Assembly: GCF_003063455.1 (NCBI RefSeq)
Contig: NZ_NESN01000002.1
Location: forward strand, 434,001-498,000
Reading direction: 5' to 3'
DNA: 64,000 bases
Source: Limnohabitans parvus II-B4
Lineage (GTDB): Bacteria; Pseudomonadota; Gammaproteobacteria; Burkholderiales; Burkholderiaceae_C
The translations under genes were made by a program, and so were the position numbers. Positions 53,703 to 63,653 of this stretch are shown here, piece by piece. Every line of letters begins with the position of its first letter. The stretch's first letter is position 1. The notes below the pieces were generated by a model. It searched no databases. It was not told the origin of the DNA and worked only from the letters and a program-made list of their open reading frames with translations.

Positions 53703-53731
53703 GAAGCATAGTTCAAAACAAACCGCACAAC

Positions 53732-55951
53732 ATGACACAGATCAAGACCGAGCCTTCAGCCCACAACACCGTGATGGACATCGGTATTGGCGGCATGACC
53801 TGCGCTTCGTGCGTAGCACGGGTCGAAAAAGCACTCAGCAAAGCGCCCGGTGTGGCCTCGGCCACGGTCAACCTGGCGACCGAAACAGCACGCATTGTGG
53901 TGGCCGATGCTGAGTTGACCGATGCCCGCTTGCGCCGGGTGATCCGCGATGCCGGGTACGAGCCCCGTTCAGTGGAAGCGGCCGAGGCGCAGGCCAACAA
54001 CAACTCGCCCTGGACAGGTTTTGCGCCCGTGGCGGTCGGTTTGGTGCTGTCAGCGCCCTTGGTACTGCCCATGCTGGGTGATCTGTGGGGCCAGCATTGG
54101 ATGCTGCCCGCCTGGGTGCAATTTGCGCTGGCCACGCCAGTGCAGTTCATTTTGGGCGCTCGTTTTTACAAGGCCGGCTGGCATGCGCTCAAGGCACTCA
54201 CGGGCAACATGGATTTGTTGGTCTCGCTGGGCACCACGGCCGGCTGGTTGTTGTCGGTGTGGCTGTGGCTGACGGCGCACGAAGGGCATGCGCCGCATTT
54301 GTACTTTGAAGGCTCGGCCGTCGTGATCACCTTAGTTTTGCTCGGTAAGTGGCTGGAAGCACGCGCGAAACGCCAGACCACAGAAGCCATTCGGGCCTTG
54401 CATGCTTTGCGTCCTGACAAGGCGCACTGGATCAGCGAAGACGGCGAAGTCGATGTGCCGGTGGACGAAATTCTGACGGGCGACCTGATCGTGGTGCGAC
54501 CGGGCGAGCGCTATCCGCTCGATGGTGAACTGGTTGAAGGCCAGACCCAGGTCGATGAATCCATGCTCACCGGCGAGCCTCTACCAGTGTCCAAAACCGT
54601 GGGTGCGCAGCTGACAGGTGGATCGATCAATGGCGATGGTCGCGTGGTGATGCGTGTGACAGCTGTGGGCCACGAAACCGTGCTCTCGCACATCATCCGG
54701 CTGGTGGAAGATGCGCAGGCGGCCAAAGCGCCCATCCAGCGCTTGGTCGACAAAGTGGCCGAGGTGTTTGTGCCGGTGGTCATGTTGATCGCGCTGGCCA
54801 CGCTGGCGGCGTGGATGTTCATGGGGGCCAACTTTGAAACAGCCCTCATTTACGCCGTGGCTGTGCTGGTGATCGCCTGCCCTTGTGCTTTGGGCTTGGC
54901 CACGCCCGTGGCCATCATGGCGGGCACGGGCGTGGCGGCCAAATACGGCATTTTGATCAAGGATGTGCAGGCGCTGGAGATGGCGCACCGCGTGCAAACC
55001 GTGGCCTTTGACAAGACCGGCACGCTCACCGTGGGCCAGCCTCGCCTGACGCAGCACGTGGCTGCGCCGGGGCAAGACATTACAGCCGCCCTGAGCTGGG
55101 CCGCCAGCGTGCAAAGTGGCAGTGAACACCCCTTGGCCCGTGCCGTGGTGACGGCTGCCAAAGTACAGGGCTTGAACCTGACAACGCCCGCTGAGCTGGC
55201 CGCAGTGCCGGGCCGTGGCGTGCAAGCCACCGTCGATGGTCGTCAGTTGTTGTTGGGCAGTTTGCGCTGGTTGCAGCAAGAAGGCATGGACCCCGCGCTG
55301 TGGGCGGACGATGTGCCTGCACTGCAGGGACAAGGCGCGACCTTGTCGGCGCTGGCAGAACGCACCGCCACCGGTGTGCAAGGGCTGTTGCTCATGGCCT
55401 TTGGTGACGAGCCCAAGGCGGGCGCTGCCGAGGCGTTGACAGCCTTGCGCGAACGTGGCTTGAAGCTGGTGATGATCTCGGGCGACAACCAGGCCGCCGC
55501 CGAAGCCATGGCGCGTCGTTTGGGCTTGCGCCCTGAAGACGGCGAAGTGCTGGCCGATGTGTTGCCGGGCGACAAGGCCGCTCAAGTGCAAAAACTGCGC
55601 GAGGGCGGGCGCATTGTGGCCATGGTGGGCGATGGGGTGAACGATGCCCCGGCCCTCGCTGCCGCCGATGTGGGCATGGCCATGGGCAACGGCACCGACG
55701 TGGCCATGCACGCGGCGGGCATCACCCTCATGCGCGGTGATGTGGCGCTGGTGGGCGCAGCGCTCGACATTTCGGCCCGCACCGTGGCCAAGATCCGGCA
55801 AAACCTGTTCTGGGCCTTTGCCTACAACGTGGCGGGCATTCCGCTGGCCGCTTTAGGCTACCTCAACCCGGTCATTGCCGGTGGTGCCATGGCGCTCAGC
55901 TCGGTCAGCGTGATGAGCAACGCCTTGCTGCTCAAGCGCTGGAAGCCCTGA
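53732..55951 (+). CDS. copA: Copper-exporting P1B-type ATPase CopA
   Basis: A 739-residue inner-membrane pump. One N-terminal metal-binding domain (GMTCASC) is followed by eight transmembrane helices with the copper-type CPC motif ([13 protein letters not shown]). The phosphorylation site is DKTGTLT, with TGEP in the actuator domain and [18 protein letters not shown] as the hinge. It exports Cu(I) from the cytoplasm. The start at 53732 is chosen because the upstream extension has no protein features and overlaps copZ. Confidence 0.94.
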   Translation: MTQIKTEPSAHNTVMDIGIGGMTCASCVARVEKALSKAPGVASATVNLATETARIVVADAELTDARLRRVIRDAGYEPRSVEAAEAQANNNSPWTGFAPVAVGLVLSAPLVLPMLGDLWGQHWMLPAWVQFALATPVQFILGARFYKAGWHALKALTGNMDLLVSLGTTAGWLLSVWLWLTAHEGHAPHLYFEGSAVVITLVLLGKWLEARAKRQTTEAIRALHALRPDKAHWISEDGEVDVPVDEILTGDLIVVRPGERYPLDGELVEGQTQVDESMLTGEPLPVSKTVGAQLTGGSINGDGRVVMRVTAVGHETVLSHIIRLVEDAQAAKAPIQRLVDKVAEVFVPVVMLIALATLAAWMFMGANFETALIYAVAVLVIACPCALGLATPVAIMAGTGVAAKYGILIKDVQALEMAHRVQTVAFDKTGTLTVGQPRLTQHVAAPGQDITAALSWAASVQSGSEHPLARAVVTAAKVQGLNLTTPAELAAVPGRGVQATVDGRQLLLGSLRWLQQEGMDPALWADDVPALQGQGATLSALAERTATGVQGLLLMAFGDEPKAGAAEALTALRERGLKLVMISGDNQAAAEAMARRLGLRPEDGEVLADVLPGDKAAQVQKLREGGRIVAMVGDGVNDAPALAAADVGMAMGNGTDVAMHAAGITLMRGDVALVGAALDISARTVAKIRQNLFWAFAYNVAGIPLAALGYLNPVIAGGAMALSSVSVMSNALLLKRWKP

Positions 55952-56035
55952 GCAAGAGACCGCGCTGAACCCTGGCTTGACTTTGTGGGCGGCCGCCCCC
56001 GCGGCCGAATGTCAGCAAAGCCAAATCACCCATTC

Positions 56036-56049
56036 TTGACATGCGTCAT
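56036..56049. promoter_or_regulatory. FNR/FixK-like box upstream of the hemerythrin gene
   Basis: TTGAC-ATGC-GTCAT has one mismatch from TTGAY-N4-RTCAA. Its centre lies 65.5 bp before the start codon, about the same as for the uspA box (66.5 bp). Confidence 0.5.
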
Positions 56050-56107
56050 GGTGCGTTGGGGCACAAACCGGCAAACTGAAACCCTTCAGAACCCGGAGTT
56101 TGTTTTC

Positions 56108-56689
56108 ATGACACAGCACAGCGCGCTTCAAATCATCCGCGACGAACACGCCTCATTGGCGGCCATGCTCCAGTCCATGCGCATGATGGTCCAACGCGGC
56201 CCTGCAGAAGACCGGCGCAACTTCTTTGACGTACTGCGGGCCATGTTGTTCTACATCGACGAATTTCCAGAGCGCTTGCACCACCCCAAAGAATCGAACC
56301 TCTTGTTTCCCAAAGTCGTGAAGTTGGCGCCCAAGGTGATGGGGGCCATCGACAAGCTGGAGCGTGATCACCTGAGCAGCGAAAAAGCCGCTCGTGACAT
56401 GCAGCACCTGCTGCTGGCCTGGGAGTTGTTGGGTGCTGGCCGACGCCAGGCATTTGAAGAAGCTTTTGAAAAATACGTCAACTTCTATTTAGAGCACATG
56501 AACCTGGAAGAAACCGTGATCTTGCCCGAGGCAGAGCGGTGCTTTTCAGCAGACGATTGGCGTGTGCTGGATGTGGCGTTTGCAGAAAACGCCGATCCGC
56601 TCACAGGCCATTACCCGCCTGCTCAGGAATTTGAAAAACTGTTCAGCTTGATCGTGACCCGAGCACCTTCACCTATTGGTCTGGGTTGA
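56108..56689 (+). CDS. Hemerythrin-domain protein
   Basis: A 193-residue protein of the hemerythrin HHE type. Histidine and acidic ligands for a di-iron site are visible in IRDEHASLAAML, ERLHHPKESNLLFP, LERDHLSSE and YLEHMNLEETVILP. Such proteins bind oxygen or sense nitric oxide or oxidative conditions. A GGAG element precedes the start at 56108. The FNR/FixK-like site upstream fits an oxygen-related role. It converges on the Old Yellow Enzyme gene. Confidence 0.88.
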   Translation: MTQHSALQIIRDEHASLAAMLQSMRMMVQRGPAEDRRNFFDVLRAMLFYIDEFPERLHHPKESNLLFPKVVKLAPKVMGAIDKLERDHLSSEKAARDMQHLLLAWELLGAGRRQAFEEAFEKYVNFYLEHMNLEETVILPEAERCFSADDWRVLDVAFAENADPLTGHYPPAQEFEKLFSLIVTRAPSPIGLG

Positions 56690-56705
56690 TGCCGTGGCGT
56701 AAGCC

Positions 56706-57830
56706 TCAGGACTGTGGCAAACGCGGGTAATCGGTATAGCCCGCTTCGTCGCCACCGTAAAAGGTTTTGCGGTCAGGGGTGTTGAATGGACCGCCTTGTC
56801 GCAGCCGAGCGCCCAGATCCGGGTTGGCCATGAAGGGGCGACCAAACGCCACCAGATCAGCGCCTTGCGCCAGCGCTTGCTCGGCCAAGGGCAGATCGTA
56901 GCCATTGTTGAGCATCCAGGCACCCTGCCCCTTGGCCGTGGTGTAAACCTGGCGCAGCGCGGCGTAATCAAAAGCCTGTTCCCCTTGCTGGTGGTCGCGA
57001 GGCCCACCGGTCGAGCCTTCGATCACGTGCACATAGGCCAGCCCCATCGGGCCCAGCAAACGGGCCACGTGCTCAAACAAGGGCTGTGGCTGGTCGTCAC
57101 TGGCATCGTTGGCGGGGGTGACGGGCGAGATGCGAATGCCTGTGCGGTCTCCGCCAATTTCGGCCACCACGGCACTCATGACGTCGTTCAGAAAACGGGC
57201 GCGATTTTCGATGGAGCCCCCATAGGCATCGTTGCGTTGGTTGCTGCCCGTGCGCAAAAACTGGTCGATCAGGTAACCGTTGGCCGCGTGCACTTCCACA
57301 CCGTCAAATCCGGCTGCAATGGCGTTGGCGGCGGCGCGGCGGTAGTCCTCCACGATGCCTGGCAACTCCGCCGTGTCCAGTGCACGGGGCGCGGATGTGT
57401 CCATGAATTGGGCTTGGCCATCGACCAGGAGCACTGTTTTGGTTTTGGCTGTGATGGCAGAGGGGGCCACAGGTGCCGCACCCCCTGGCTGCAAGCTGGT
57501 GTGTGACACACGACCCACATGCCACAACTGCATGACGATCTTTCCACCCTCGGCGTGCACAGCGTCTGTGACCTGCTTCCAAGAGGCGACTTGCGCATCG
57601 CTCCAGATGCCCGGCACATCGGCATAGCCTTGGCCTTGGTGGCTGATGGCCGTGGCCTCGGTGATGATGAGCCCCGCACCTGTGACCGGGTTGGCGCGTT
57701 GGCGGTAATAGGTGGCCATGCGCGCGTTGGCCAGTGCGCCGGGTGCGCGGTTGCGGGTGAGTGGGGCCATCACGATGCGTGAGGCCAGGTGCATGGCACC
57801 GACTTGGCCGGGGTCAAACAAAGAGGTCAT
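56706..57830 (-). CDS. Old Yellow Enzyme-family alkene reductase (NemA-like)
   Basis: A 374-residue FMN-dependent ene-reductase. Typical motifs are the N-terminal RIVMAPLTRNRAP, the His/Asn active-site region FDGVEVHAANGYLIDQFL and a C-terminal DLVAFGRPFMANPDL for FMN phosphate binding. It reduces activated C=C bonds or nitro compounds such as N-ethylmaleimide with NAD(P)H. The natural substrate is unknown. It is followed on the opposite strand by the hemerythrin gene. Confidence 0.92.
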   Translation of the reverse strand: MTSLFDPGQVGAMHLASRIVMAPLTRNRAPGALANARMATYYRQRANPVTGAGLIITEATAISHQGQGYADVPGIWSDAQVASWKQVTDAVHAEGGKIVMQLWHVGRVSHTSLQPGGAAPVAPSAITAKTKTVLLVDGQAQFMDTSAPRALDTAELPGIVEDYRRAAANAIAAGFDGVEVHAANGYLIDQFLRTGSNQRNDAYGGSIENRARFLNDVMSAVVAEIGGDRTGIRISPVTPANDASDDQPQPLFEHVARLLGPMGLAYVHVIEGSTGGPRDHQQGEQAFDYAALRQVYTTAKGQGAWMLNNGYDLPLAEQALAQGADLVAFGRPFMANPDLGARLRQGGPFNTPDRKTFYGGDEAGYTDYPRLPQS

Positions 57831-57870
57831 GTGTGTGATTCAAAAAGAAAGGAAATCGGCGGGGTTCGGT

Positions 57871-58656
57871 TCAGTGAGCGTAATCCGGGCTCTCGCGTTG
57901 CAGTTTGCGCAGCAACGACGGCCAGACAAACGCACCGCCCAGGCCCCCGGTTTGCACGCGTGAGGCATGGGCCACGCCATCCAGGATTTTGGGGTTCACG
58001 GCTGTGAGTTCTTTGGGTCCAGCCTGCCCTGCCAGCGCATCCACCTGGATGCGGCAAGTGTTTTCAAACGTGTACATCGACAAGAACGCGTCGGCAATGG
58101 TCTTGCCCACCGTCAACAGGCCGTGGTTGCGCAGCATCAGGTAATTGGCTTCGCCCAGATCGGCTTGCAGTCGCGCCTTTTCGTCGTCGCGGATCGCCAC
58201 ACCTTCGTAGCCGTGGTAGGCCAGCGAAGCCAGCACAAAGGTGCTTTGCTGGCTGATGGGCAACACGCCGTGCGCCTGTGCACTCACGGCTACGCCTGCC
58301 CGGGTGTGGGTGTGCAGCACACAACCGGCATCCGGCCTGACTTCGTGCACCGCGCTGTGGATCACAAAGCCTGCCGGGTTGACCGGGAACGGGCTGTCAT
58401 GCAACTTGTTGCACTGCATGTCCACCTTGACCAGGCTGGAGGCGGTGATCTCGTCAAACATCAGGCCATAAGGGTTGATCAGGAACTGGTGCGCATCGCC
58501 CGCCACCGAGTGCGGCAGCTTGGCGCTGATGTGGGTGAACACCAGGTCGCTCCAGCCATACAGCGCCACCAATCGGTAACACGCCGCCAGGTCCACCCGC
58601 AACTGCCATTCGTCAGGGTGCACACTGTCTTTGAGGGATGGGATGTCAAACGCCAT
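57871..58656 (-). CDS. Class II aldolase/adducin-family protein
   Basis: A 261-residue cytosolic protein with an aldolase II fold. The zinc-ligand motif HTHTRAG is at about residues 114-120, and a third histidine is in MLRNHGLLTVG. Relatives are aldolases, decarboxylases or dehydratases; the adducin-like subgroup often has no known reaction. It lies 40 bp upstream of the Old Yellow Enzyme gene on the same strand, so they probably form an operon. Confidence 0.87.
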   Translation of the reverse strand: MAFDIPSLKDSVHPDEWQLRVDLAACYRLVALYGWSDLVFTHISAKLPHSVAGDAHQFLINPYGLMFDEITASSLVKVDMQCNKLHDSPFPVNPAGFVIHSAVHEVRPDAGCVLHTHTRAGVAVSAQAHGVLPISQQSTFVLASLAYHGYEGVAIRDDEKARLQADLGEANYLMLRNHGLLTVGKTIADAFLSMYTFENTCRIQVDALAGQAGPKELTAVNPKILDGVAHASRVQTGGLGGAFVWPSLLRKLQRESPDYAH

Positions 58657-58776
58657 GAACAGACTCCGGGTAAAAAATGAACCGCCAGCTTAACGACCTG
58701 GGCGTCAGGGTGATGACGTCTTGGAGACTAAGGCACGCCCAAACTTGTCAAGGACGACCCAGGCAAAGACGCAGCA

Positions 58777-59049
58777 TCAATCCGGTCGTGTCAAAGTCTC
58801 TAGCCGCATCAGATAGCTGCGGGCAAACAGCCCGCCATCGTCTTGAGGGCCGCACATCTCCAGCGAGGCTTGCAGTTGCCCGCACACGGCCGGACGCTCC
58901 GCTTGGCCAAAAATCTTGCACTGCAGCTGCTCGTCCAGCTGCACACAGGGCACGCCTGCGGGTTTGCCTTGGGGCATGCCCGGGATGGCTGACGAGATGG
59001 AGGGCGCGGTGCAGCAGGCGGCGCAGCCCGGTCGGCACGACAAACTCAT
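58777..59049 (-). CDS. YkgJ-family cysteine cluster protein
   Basis: A 90-residue protein with the cysteine pattern [13 protein letters not shown] followed by [17 protein letters not shown] and AVCGQLQ, typical of YkgJ/CxxCxxCC proteins, which may bind zinc or iron. The start at 59049 overlaps the mltA stop (ATGA); a start 6 codons earlier is also open. The function is unknown. Confidence 0.82.
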   Translation of the reverse strand: MSLSCRPGCAACCTAPSISSAIPGMPQGKPAGVPCVQLDEQLQCKIFGQAERPAVCGQLQASLEMCGPQDDGGLFARSYLMRLETLTRPD

Positions 59050-60206
59050 CGGGGCCAAAGCGCCCACAGTTGAAGGCCTTGGTTGATTCGCCCAGCAAAC
59101 TCTCCGGCGGCTTTGCCCGAACCTGCGTAATAGTCGGCGCGCACGGCCCCCACAATCGCGCTGCCGGTGTCTTGCGCCATGACCAGTTTGTCCAGTGTGA
59201 CTTGAGGCCCCTTTGACATCAGCCAGACAGGCGTGCCATAGGGGATGCTGTTGCGATCAATGGCCACCGAGCGGCCAGCGGTCAGAGGAACGTTTTGCGC
59301 GCCTTTGGGTCCAGGAGGCGTTTGGCCTGCAGGCAGTTTTTCTTCTTTGAAAAAGATGAATCGGGGGTTTTTCCAGAGCAGCTCGTTCACACGCGAGGGG
59401 TTGCGGTCCATCCAGTCCTTGATGCCGGGCCATGAGGCGTCTTTCAGCAAGCCTTGTTGCAAAAGCCAGCTGCCGATGCTTTTGTAGGGGTGTTCGTTGG
59501 ATGCGGCAAAGGCCATGCGCAACGTGCGTTGGCTGCCATCGGGCTCGGTGACGTTGACCAAGCCGGAGCCCTGAATGTGCAGGATCATGGCGTCAATCGG
59601 GTCGGCCAGGTAGACCAGTTCTTTGCCGCGCAAAGCGTTGCGTGCTGCGGATTGGGTCTCGATTTCCTGGCGGGTGAACCAAGGACTGTTCTTGTTCATG
59701 CCCGAAGGGGGTGCATACAGCGGTATGTTGAAACCGGAACGCGGCAGCCTGGAGGCTTCAAAACGGGGCTCGTAATAGGCGGTCAATTTGCCTTGTGATT
59801 GGCCCTCATGCGACTCTACGCGGTAAGGCTGCAAATTCTCCCGAATCCAGCGGCGTTGTTCTTGGGCTGACGCATTGGCCAGTTGACGGATATTGGGGCA
59901 CAGTGCTGCCCAGGGTTTGGCAGGGCGCGAGCAGCTTTGCAGCCAGGCAGGCCAGGCTTCGTGCAGCGCATCCGCTTCCAGTCCGGGCAAATCCGACCAG
60001 TGCACGGGTACCCAACGGCTTTTTGCCTGCATGATGGTGGCGGGCAAAGGCCTTTGATCGGCCACGGGTGATGTGGGTGATGGGCTTGGCTGAGAGGGCT
60101 CATCCAGTACCGGCGCAACCGAGCAGCCGACCAAGCTCCCTACAATCGCGGCCAGCGCCGCACCGGAACGTATCCGGCCAAGCCAAAGAAACGGAAATTG
60201 ATTCAT
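59046..60206 (-). CDS. mltA: Membrane-bound lytic murein transglycosylase A
   Basis: A 386-residue predicted outer-membrane lipoprotein. The start at 60206 (AAGGACC ribosome-binding site) gives a signal ending AIVGSLVGC. The MltA domain ([14 protein letters not shown]) and the C-terminal 3D domain ([21 protein letters not shown], with its catalytic-type Asp) are complete. It cleaves peptidoglycan to 1,6-anhydromuropeptides. The frame is open to 60380, but those residues are not signal-like. Its start codon overlaps the start of a small divergent ORF. Confidence 0.94.
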   Translation of the reverse strand: MNQFPFLWLGRIRSGAALAAIVGSLVGCSVAPVLDEPSQPSPSPTSPVADQRPLPATIMQAKSRWVPVHWSDLPGLEADALHEAWPAWLQSCSRPAKPWAALCPNIRQLANASAQEQRRWIRENLQPYRVESHEGQSQGKLTAYYEPRFEASRLPRSGFNIPLYAPPSGMNKNSPWFTRQEIETQSAARNALRGKELVYLADPIDAMILHIQGSGLVNVTEPDGSQRTLRMAFAASNEHPYKSIGSWLLQQGLLKDASWPGIKDWMDRNPSRVNELLWKNPRFIFFKEEKLPAGQTPPGPKGAQNVPLTAGRSVAIDRNSIPYGTPVWLMSKGPQVTLDKLVMAQDTGSAIVGAVRADYYAGSGKAAGEFAGRINQGLQLWALWPR

Positions 60207-60342
60207 GGTCCTTATTTTGCTGGAAGCTTTGCTGGCCTTGGTCGTCTTCGTCGGGATCGTGTGGTGGACCATGTTTTCCGGGCGATCCAAGGGGGAGTTG
60301 TCGCAGCCCGAAAAATCCGACCCAGACGACAAGGCCCCTTGA
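60205..60342 (+). CDS. Small single-pass membrane protein, 45 aa
   Basis: An ATG-initiated frame encodes one hydrophobic helix ([20 protein letters not shown]) followed by a charged tail with an acidic end (SDPDDKAP). Its ATG and the mltA ATG share the same CATG, so the two genes start in opposite directions from one point. A GGAA element precedes it. The frame ends 9 bp before the convergent NlpC/P60 gene. It looks like a real small membrane protein, but the function is unknown. Confidence 0.55.
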   Translation: MVLILLEALLALVVFVGIVWWTMFSGRSKGELSQPEKSDPDDKAP

Positions 60343-60351
60343 CCTGGCAGG

Positions 60352-60915
60352 TCAGTCGAGCAGGGTTGCTGCACCTTCAAAACGCTGGGCGTAATAACGG
60401 TTGGTCAGTTGGTCCATGCGCACGCCGGTTCGCGGGTTGCTGGCATGCACAAAGCGGCCGTCGCCGACATAAATGCCCACATGCGAATGGCGAGCCCCCA
60501 AGGTGTTGAAAAACACCAGATCACCGGGCTGCAGGCGCGAGCGGTCGATGGGGCGCGACTTTTGGCCCAGATCGGCCGAAGAGCCCTTCACCGGCAAGCC
60601 TGCCGCTTCGCGGTAAACATGTGAAACCAGCCCTGAACAATCAAACCCGGTGGCAGGGCCGCGGCCACCCCAGGCATAAGGGGTGTCCAGCAAGGACAAG
60701 GCAAACAAGGTCAGGTCGTTGCGCCTGGGGTGATAAGGGGTGTTGCCCTGCGTCCGTTGATCCGCTTGCGGTCTTGGTGTGCTGGGCGGCAAGTCTGGTG
60801 CATCAGAAACCGGGCCGGTAGAGCCGCAGCCAGTCAAAGCCGCAGCAAGAACCACGGTCAGGGCGGTGGCTGCGAGCCGCGTGAATCTGTGAGTCATCCG
60901 TGTGGCTTGGTTCAT
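60352..60915 (-). CDS. NlpC/P60-family lipoprotein endopeptidase
   Basis: A 187-residue predicted lipoprotein (signal ending ALTGC) with a C-terminal NlpC/P60 domain. The catalytic cysteine is in FDCSGLV, the histidine in SHVGIY and a third polar residue in FVHASNPRTG. It likely cleaves peptide bonds in peptidoglycan stems. The start overlaps the response regulator stop by 4 bp. Confidence 0.92.
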   Translation of the reverse strand: MNQATRMTHRFTRLAATALTVVLAAALTGCGSTGPVSDAPDLPPSTPRPQADQRTQGNTPYHPRRNDLTLFALSLLDTPYAWGGRGPATGFDCSGLVSHVYREAAGLPVKGSSADLGQKSRPIDRSRLQPGDLVFFNTLGARHSHVGIYVGDGRFVHASNPRTGVRMDQLTNRYYAQRFEGAATLLD

Positions 60916-61553
60916 GTCAAGGTCCGCATCAGGTTGGCCAGTTCGACGGCTGATTTGACTTCCATCTTGTCGAACACGCGTGAGCGGTGCACCTCGACCG
61001 TGCGCACGCTGATGTCCAGCTGGTCGGCGATCAGTTTGTTGGGCAGGCCTTCGACCACCAAGCGCATCACGTCGCGTTCGCGGTCGGTCAGCTCGCCCAG
61101 ACGCGATTGCAAAAAGTCTTGTTGCGTGCGTGCCATCAAGCGCTGCTGCGAGAGCAGCAAAGCTTGTTCCACGCGGTCCACCAAGGCGTTGTCAGAAAAC
61201 GGTTTTTCACAAAAGTCAAAAGCGCCGCGCTTGACGCTGTCCACCGCCGTGGGCACGTCGGCATGCCCGGTCAAGAAAATCACGGGCCAGGCTTGGGCGA
61301 TGCCGCTGGCCTGCAGTTGCTCAAACAAGACCAAACCGCTCATGCCAGGCATGCGCACATCCAGCAAAATGCATGCGGCTTGTTGGGGTAACAGTGATGC
61401 TTGAGATGTGCGCCCGAGCATGTCCAGAAATGCTTCGGCGCTGTCGTAGGATTCGCTCAACAAGCGCCGCGTGCGCAGCAACCACGCCATGCCTTCGCGC
61501 ACGCCAATGTCGTCGTCAACGATGTAGACCATGCTGTCAAAAGGTGGGTGCAT
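60912..61553 (-). CDS. FixJ/LuxR-type response regulator
   Basis: A 213-residue two-component regulator. The receiver domain shows VYIVDDDIGVREG, the phosphoacceptor Asp in ILLDVRMPGMSG, and FLTGHADVPTAV and CEKPFSD. A C-terminal LuxR-type helix-turn-helix (LTDRERDVMRLVVEGLPNKL, then VRTVEVHRSRVFDKM) binds DNA. It lies 9 bp after its cognate kinase. The layout is like FixLJ or DctSR pairs. Confidence 0.93.
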   Translation of the reverse strand: MHPPFDSMVYIVDDDIGVREGMAWLLRTRRLLSESYDSAEAFLDMLGRTSQASLLPQQAACILLDVRMPGMSGLVLFEQLQASGIAQAWPVIFLTGHADVPTAVDSVKRGAFDFCEKPFSDNALVDRVEQALLLSQQRLMARTQQDFLQSRLGELTDRERDVMRLVVEGLPNKLIADQLDISVRTVEVHRSRVFDKMEVKSAVELANLMRTLT

Positions 61554-61562
61554 GGCGGGATT

Positions 61563-63647
61563 TTAGAGGGTGGATGCGGCGGTGTTGCCGGACGCCGCAG
61601 GCAGCGTGAAACGGAAGACGGTGCCTTTGGGCGCATGTGTTTCAAAGGCCAGATGACCGCCGTGTTGTTCGATCACGGTGCGGCACAGGCTTAAGCCCAG
61701 GCCCATGCCCTCGGCTTTGGTGGTGAAGAAGGGGTTGAACAGTTGGGTGGCGACATCGGCATCGATGCCTGCGCCGACATCGGTGACCGCGAATTCGACG
61801 CCTCCCGGTTCGGTGCTGGATGCACTGTGTTTGACCTGCAAGACCAGCACCCTGTCGTGGCATTGAGGATGGTCCATGGCTTGCATGCCGTTGCGCGCCA
61901 GGTTGAGCAAAACCTGTTCGACCATGGTGCGGTCGCACCACACGGAGGGCAGGCGCGCCTCGACCCGAATGTGCACACGCACGTGCAGCTTGCGCGCCTG
62001 CAGGTTGACCAGGGGCGATATGGCGTCGAGCAGGGCTTGCGGGGCCACGGCCTCACGGGCCTGGTCGCGGCGCCGCACGAAGTCGTGCACGCTGTTGATG
62101 ACGCGCCCCGCGCGCTCGGCTTGCTCGGCAATGCGCCGCAGCGCCATGTGCACGTCGGCCAGGGTTTGCGGCTCGGCCTGCGGGTCTTGCAGCAGGTTGA
62201 GCGAGCCGTTGGCATAGCTCGAAATGGCTGCCAGGGGCTGGTTCAATTCGTGGCTGAGCAAAGAGGCCATTTCACCCACGGTGGCCAGTCGGGCGGTTGC
62301 TTGCAGGCGCTCTTGGCTGGCACGCGAGAGTTCTTCAATCCGTCGTTGCTCGCTGATGTCGAGCACGGCACCCATCCAGCCCGTTTGTTCACCTCGAATG
62401 CTGATCAGTGGTGCTTCGATGATCAGCACGGGGAACCGCGTGCCGTCTTGCCGCATGAAGACCGATTCAAAGCCTTCACGCGGTGGGGCGTTGCCTGCCA
62501 GACGGATGGCTTGGCGCTGCTGGTATTCGTCCACCATTTCCGGCGGCCAATAAGGCATGGGGGCGTTTTGGCCGACCAGTGCTTCGGCGTCCCAGCCCAC
62601 CATTTGACAAAAGGCCGGGTTCACATAAGTGATGTGACCTTGCAGGTCGCGTGCCCTCAAGCCGGTGACCAGTGAGTCTTCCATGGCTTTGCGAAAAGCC
62701 AGGGCATCGGCCAGGTCGCGTTCGGCTTTGAGGCGTCGTCGGGAATCCTTGGCCAGCAAAACCATCACCGTGATCAGCGCAATCGACATGCCCGTGACCA
62801 GTGCAGTGAGCACATTGGGAAACAAGTCAGGCTCACCCCGTCGGCCGTCCATGCGCAGCAACAAGGTGTTGCCGGGCAAGTCCACCAGTTGTTGTGCCGT
62901 GAACACCCGCCGTTCCCGGCGCTGGGTGCCCGCGATGGCCAGGCGTGTGCCATCCGGTTCAATAAAGGACAACTCGTTGCGGCGGCCAAACGTGGTGCCC
63001 AGCCGCTCTGTCAACATTTCTTGCAGGCTGTAAGTCACCACCGTGTAGCCCGTGAGTTCGCCCGCTTGTGTCATGGGCAGGCACAGCTCCATGACCTCCA
63101 TGCCCAGGCCATCGGTTTGCGGCAAAAAATAAGTGCTCGAATAGGCGGGGCCATTCAAACGCTTGCCGCGCTGGCAAGCCTGGGTGGCTTCGTTCAGCAC
63201 GTCCGGGCGTGCGATGCGTTCAAACGCTGGCGCACGCAAGGGCGAGTCGGCAAACGACAGCAAGCGCCATTCCTTGTCGCGCCATTCAAGGCGCAGCCAG
63301 TCGCGGTTCTCGCGCAGCAAGCCCAGTGCTTCGGGTTGCCAGGTTGCTGGTGCGAAATGGCCCGACTGCAGCGCCTGCAAGGCCTGCACCTGGCGAGACA
63401 AGCTGTTGCGCAGGTCGTTCACGGCATCGGCGGTGTCGCGTTCCAGCTCGGCCTGAACCTGGCTGGCTTCGTAGCGACCTGCCAGCCACACCAGTGTGAC
63501 CAGCACCGCCAGCACCAAGGCGATCAAGGCCGCCCACAAGGATCGCCTGCCTGAACCCCAGGGCAAGACCTCGTCGAGCTTGGAGCGCAAGCGGACCAGG
63601 CTTTTTTGCCATGCTGCACCGATGTGTGAAGCGCCAGGGAGTTTCAT
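61563..63647 (-). CDS. PAS-containing sensor histidine kinase
   Basis: A 694-residue inner-membrane kinase. Two transmembrane helices (residues 37-56 and 279-299) flank a periplasmic sensor domain of about 220 residues. A PAS domain (about 318-435) precedes the dimerisation domain with His466 in SHELNQPLAA, the FixL/DctB-type H-box. The ATPase domain includes LNLARNGMQAM, VTDVGAGID and GLGLSLCRTVIEQHGG. It pairs with the adjacent FixJ-like regulator. The signal is unknown; a periplasmic carboxylate is plausible for DctS-like kinases. Confidence 0.92.
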   Translation of the reverse strand: MKLPGASHIGAAWQKSLVRLRSKLDEVLPWGSGRRSLWAALIALVLAVLVTLVWLAGRYEASQVQAELERDTADAVNDLRNSLSRQVQALQALQSGHFAPATWQPEALGLLRENRDWLRLEWRDKEWRLLSFADSPLRAPAFERIARPDVLNEATQACQRGKRLNGPAYSSTYFLPQTDGLGMEVMELCLPMTQAGELTGYTVVTYSLQEMLTERLGTTFGRRNELSFIEPDGTRLAIAGTQRRERRVFTAQQLVDLPGNTLLLRMDGRRGEPDLFPNVLTALVTGMSIALITVMVLLAKDSRRRLKAERDLADALAFRKAMEDSLVTGLRARDLQGHITYVNPAFCQMVGWDAEALVGQNAPMPYWPPEMVDEYQQRQAIRLAGNAPPREGFESVFMRQDGTRFPVLIIEAPLISIRGEQTGWMGAVLDISEQRRIEELSRASQERLQATARLATVGEMASLLSHELNQPLAAISSYANGSLNLLQDPQAEPQTLADVHMALRRIAEQAERAGRVINSVHDFVRRRDQAREAVAPQALLDAISPLVNLQARKLHVRVHIRVEARLPSVWCDRTMVEQVLLNLARNGMQAMDHPQCHDRVLVLQVKHSASSTEPGGVEFAVTDVGAGIDADVATQLFNPFFTTKAEGMGLGLSLCRTVIEQHGGHLAFETHAPKGTVFRFTLPAASGNTAASTL

Positions 63648-63653
63648 GGCACG

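Noticed and set aside
53501..53731. N-terminal extension of copA
   Set aside because: It overlaps copZ in antisense, has no ribosome-binding site and lacks protein-like features.
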